Positions 63,558 through 64,000 of a stretch of 64,000 nt of DNA are shown here, in pieces. Made by a program: the position numbers and the translations under genes. The number at the start of each line of letters is the position of its first letter. Positions within the stretch are counted from its first letter, which is position 1. A model generated the notes under the pieces. It saw only the letters and a list, made by a program, of their open reading frames with translations. It made no database searches and had not been told where the DNA came from. Source of the DNA: Bacillus sp. RAR_GA_16. Lineage in GTDB: Bacteria; Bacillota; Bacilli; Bacillales; Guptibacillaceae. The stretch covers positions 186,001 to 250,000 of the forward strand of contig NZ_JAIUKZ010000007.1 in assembly GCF_020165985.1 (NCBI RefSeq). The letters run 5' to 3'.

Positions 63558-64000
63558 TTGGTTTGGACTGAAAGAGAACAAAAAAGAATGGCCACGATCA
63601 ACTTATGGGAAGAAGAACACTTTGCGCATGAAGCAACTGACGTCGAACGGACGTTTCAGAAATACTATACCCACCGGTTCAATCAGCTGGATTCTAACGC
63701 AAAAAAACGCATGTATGCGGTGATGGACTCGGTACTTTTTCATATGCATGCGCTTATACAAAATTCCCAGTCACAAGTCGATGCGAGTCATCGACTGTTA
63801 ACCGATGCACGCTTGTTCCATCCAGAAATTGAACAAATTCAGGACATGAAAAAATTATCTATTGACCAGCTTGTCTACATTGCAGATCAACAAATTGCTC
63901 GTCAGCGTATGGTTTCGTTTGCACAAGGGGGACTTACAGGTACAGGGAGTTTTCTATTACTTGGTCTTGATTTACCCGCAGTGCTTGCGATTAATTTACG
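63558..64000 (+). CDS. EcsC family protein (3' end outside window)
   Basis: Open frame from TTG 63558, seven bases after AAGGGAGAG, running off the window end (about 147 residues seen). It reads VWTEREQKRMATINLWEEEHF, then KKLSIDQLVYIADQQIARQR and SFAQGGLTGTGSFLLLGLDLPAVLAINL, the glycine-rich membrane-associated segment typical of EcsC proteins. The function of the family is poorly known. An overlapping 70-residue frame at 63511 is only a shadow of it. Confidence 0.78.
   Translation, partial: MVWTEREQKRMATINLWEEEHFAHEATDVERTFQKYYTHRFNQLDSNAKKRMYAVMDSVLFHMHALIQNSQSQVDASHRLLTDARLFHPEIEQIQDMKKLSIDQLVYIADQQIARQRMVSFAQGGLTGTGSFLLLGLDLPAVLAINL

Noticed and set aside
63511-63723. 70-codon ORF after ackA
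   Set aside because: It overlaps the EcsC-family gene in another frame, and the EcsC frame has the better start site and family match.
1-64000. CRISPR arrays, prophage, rRNA or tRNA genes
   Set aside because: I saw no regularly spaced repeats, phage structural genes or tRNA/rRNA-like sequences on either strand. The T-box leader contains only tRNA-interacting elements.

Overview
The window looks like the chromosome of a low-to-moderate GC, endospore-forming member of the Bacillaceae. Most proteins are recognisable as Bacillus subtilis 'yt-' region proteins (YtmP, TrmB, YtnP, YtoP, YtoQ, YtpP, YtpQ, YtpR, SftA, MurC, YtxGHJ, AroA, CcpA, AcuABC, AcsA, TyrS, RpsD, EzrA, ThiI, SspA, YtcI, YtcJ, YteJ, YtfI, YtfJ, Tpx, YtxK, AckA), in roughly the same order. 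A small acid-soluble spore protein, a GerW/YtfJ protein and RefZ point to sporulation. Starts are often GTG or TTG behind strong Shine-Dalgarno sites. I did not identify the genus.

Layout. 1-9.1 kb: end of pepV, cysK (frameshifted), thpR, a cidA/cidB-like pair, type I pullulanase amyX, ytmP, ytzH-like, a 31-residue membrane microprotein, trmB and ytnP (frameshifted). 9.1-12.9 kb: fruR (frameshifted)-fruK-fruA fructose operon behind a well-formed promoter with a cre-like site and a 10-bp-periodic repeat array. 13-22 kb: proC, an unknown secreted/tail-anchored protein, a PepSY protein, ytoP, an IS1182-family element, a DUF84 NTPase, ytoQ, a PTS-IIC-like protein, ytpP, ytpQ, ytpR. 22-36.4 kb: sftA, a nicotinate phosphoribosyltransferase, murC, ytxG-ytxH-ytxJ, aroA, ccpA, and the acetate module acuC (frameshifted)-acuB-acuA divergent from acsA. 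36-47.6 kb: a class A penicillin-binding protein, T-box-tyrS, rpsD with its leader, a methionine gamma-lyase-like gene (frameshifted), msrC, refZ, a hisJ-type phosphatase, ezrA. 47.6-64 kb: brnQ, cysteine desulfurase-thiI, an alpha/beta SASP gene, ytcI (frameshifted), a murG-type gene, ytcJ (frameshifted), nadK, sppA-yteJ, ytfI-ytfJ, tpx, ytxK-ackA and the start of an EcsC-family gene.

The genes form coherent units: carbon overflow and its control (fru operon, ccpA, acsA/acuABC, ackA, several cre-like sites), sulfur and thiol chemistry (cysK, methionine gamma-lyase, cysteine desulfurase-thiI, msrC, ytxJ, tpx, ytpP), and envelope/division (murC, murG-like, class A PBP, ezrA, sftA, refZ).

The most striking signal is that seven genes carry a +1 frameshift, and in all seven the extra base falls inside what should be a GATC tetranucleotide (GATC to GAATC/GATTC, six of seven in the context GATCG). 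Removing that one base restores family-conserved sequence and normal length every time. I think this is most likely a methylation-linked consensus error of long-read sequencing, but a blunt GA/TC cut-and-repair scar would give the same product. The second notable structure is an IS1182-type element inserted exactly into the palindromic ytoP terminator, duplicating it, and carrying its own inward-facing terminator hairpins at both ends.
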